From Caulobacter sp. (GTDB taxonomy: Bacteria > Pseudomonadota > Alphaproteobacteria > Caulobacterales > Caulobacteraceae), in assembly GCA_014378155.1 (NCBI GenBank), contig JACMOF010000102.1, forward strand, positions 1 to 6,738: 6,738 nucleotides of DNA, read 5' to 3'. How positions within the stretch are numbered: position 1 is the stretch's first letter; each line of letters opens with the position of its first letter. The notes under the pieces are model-generated. The model ran no database searches, was not told the DNA's origin, and saw nothing but the letters and a program-made list of their open reading frames with translations. Position numbers and translations under genes: made by a program. This document shows positions 6,036-6,738 of this stretch, piece by piece.

Positions 6036-6685
6036 TGGACGCGACGTTGAAGCGGGTCGCGGCCAAGAAGCGGCCCTCCAAGACCCGGGACAACCTCGTC
6101 TACGCCGCCGTCTGGCTGGCCTGTCTCGCGCCGCTGGTCTGGCTGGCCTGGCGCGGGTTCAGCGGCGACCTGGGGGCCAATCCGATCGAGACCCTGATCC
6201 GCCAGATCGGCGTCTGGGGCCTGCGCCTGTTGCTGGTCGGCCTGGCGGTGACCCCGGCCGCGCGGATACTGAAGAAGCCGCGCCTCGTACGCTTCCGGCG
6301 GACCATCGGCCTGTTCGCCTTCAGCTATATCTGCCTGCACCTGCTGACCTATATCGGCGTCGATCTCTATTTCGACTGGGGCCAGCTGTGGAAGGACATC
6401 CTCAAGCGGCCCTTCATCACCCTGGGCATGGGGGCTTTCACGCTGCTGATCCCGCTGGCGGTGACCTCGACCAACGGCATGATCCGCCGGCTGGGCCGGG
6501 CGACCTGGCAGAGGATCCACTGGCTGATCTACCTGATCGTGCCGCTGGGCGTGGCCCACTACTATCTGCTGGTGAAGGCCGACCATCGCCCGCCCCTGGC
6601 CTATGCGGCGATCCTGGCGGTGTTGATGGGGTGGCGGTTCTGGGATGCGTGGGGCAGGGGAAGACCTAGACTTGCCCCCACCTGA
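6035..6685 (+). CDS. msrQ: Protein-methionine-sulfoxide reductase heme-binding membrane subunit MsrQ
   Basis: An inner-membrane heme b protein that passes electrons from the respiratory chain or a flavin reductase to MsrP. The 216 residues contain about six hydrophobic segments (roughly 22-40, 55-75, 91-108, 128-145, 161-180, 187-204). Histidines H102 ('CLHLLTY'), H162 ('RIHWLIY') and H175 ('VAHYYLL') correspond to the heme-ligand histidines of E. coli MsrQ (H91, H151, H164). The 'GANPIETLIRQIGVWGLRLL' stretch and 'AVTP' (71-74) are family-typical. The start ATG at 6035 overlaps the msrP stop (TGATG), with GGAAG at 6022-6026 as ribosome site. The C-terminus is unusual: its last codons and the TGA at 6683-6685 lie in an intergenic-type repeat, so the last few residues (about 'LAPT') are probably not conserved. 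Confidence 0.96.
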   Translation: MDATLKRVAAKKRPSKTRDNLVYAAVWLACLAPLVWLAWRGFSGDLGANPIETLIRQIGVWGLRLLLVGLAVTPAARILKKPRLVRFRRTIGLFAFSYICLHLLTYIGVDLYFDWGQLWKDILKRPFITLGMGAFTLLIPLAVTSTNGMIRRLGRATWQRIHWLIYLIVPLGVAHYYLLVKADHRPPLAYAAILAVLMGWRFWDAWGRGRPRLAPT

Positions 6686-6722
6686 CCGCTGCGCGGTCTG
6701 TCCGCCCCGATAGGGGGCGGAG
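6672..6722 (-). repeat. Intergenic double-hairpin (REP-like) repeat, unit 3, overlapping the msrQ stop
   Basis: It has the same order as unit 2 at 5001-5051: CCCCCACC (6675-6682), then a perfect 6-bp hairpin GACCGC-TGC-GCGGTC (6684-6698), then a perfect 8-bp hairpin TCCGCCCC-GATAG-GGGGCGGA (6701-6721). The stems differ in sequence from unit 2 but both pair fully, a sign that structure rather than sequence is kept. The strong last stem lacks a T-run in the visible part; it may attenuate transcription or protect the msrQ mRNA 3' end. The last 16 bases of the window show nothing else. Confidence 0.65.
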
Positions 6723-6738
6723 CCTCGCGCTATTGGCG

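Overview
This is a high-GC window with strong C/G bias at third codon positions. Its genes, its GTAACC-type ECF promoter and its C/G-rich double-hairpin intergenic repeats suggest an alphaproteobacterium of the Caulobacter/Phenylobacterium type. That placement is inferred from style and protein sequence, not from a marker gene.

Left third (about 32-1993, all minus strand). A BlaI/MecI/CopY-family repressor gene (1941->1573) overlaps a gene for an M56 (BlaR1/MecR1-like) membrane zinc protease (1583->690). The protease has the HExxH catalytic core but no penicillin-binding sensor domain. After a 91-bp gap comes a gene for a small single-pass membrane protein with a Cys-containing extracytoplasmic domain (598->32). 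The repressor promoter and the promoter of the small gene share one architecture: TTGAC(A/G), 7 nt, then a TTACAnnnGTAA dyad. The small gene has a second dyad whose centre lies 22 bp from the first. The simplest reading is a self-contained regulon in which repressor and protease control themselves and the exported small protein. I regard this as the most novel content of the window.

Centre (2031-4913, plus strand). glnE encodes the bifunctional glutamine synthetase adenylyltransferase/deadenylylase, complete with both nucleotidyltransferase domains. It diverges from the repressor gene across a gap of about 90 bp that contains the repressor operator.

Right third (4914-6738). A 200-bp intergenic region holds two convergent double-hairpin repeat units; the second looks like the glnE terminator. 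A close match to an ECF sigma promoter (GTAACC-N16-CGTA) follows. Then come msrP (Tat-exported molybdopterin methionine sulfoxide reductase catalytic subunit) and msrQ (heme b membrane subunit), coupled by a 1-nt overlap. They form the periplasmic MsrPQ repair system for oxidised methionines. A third copy of the double-hairpin repeat begins inside the last codons of msrQ and runs almost to the window end. The first 31 bases hold nothing I can identify.
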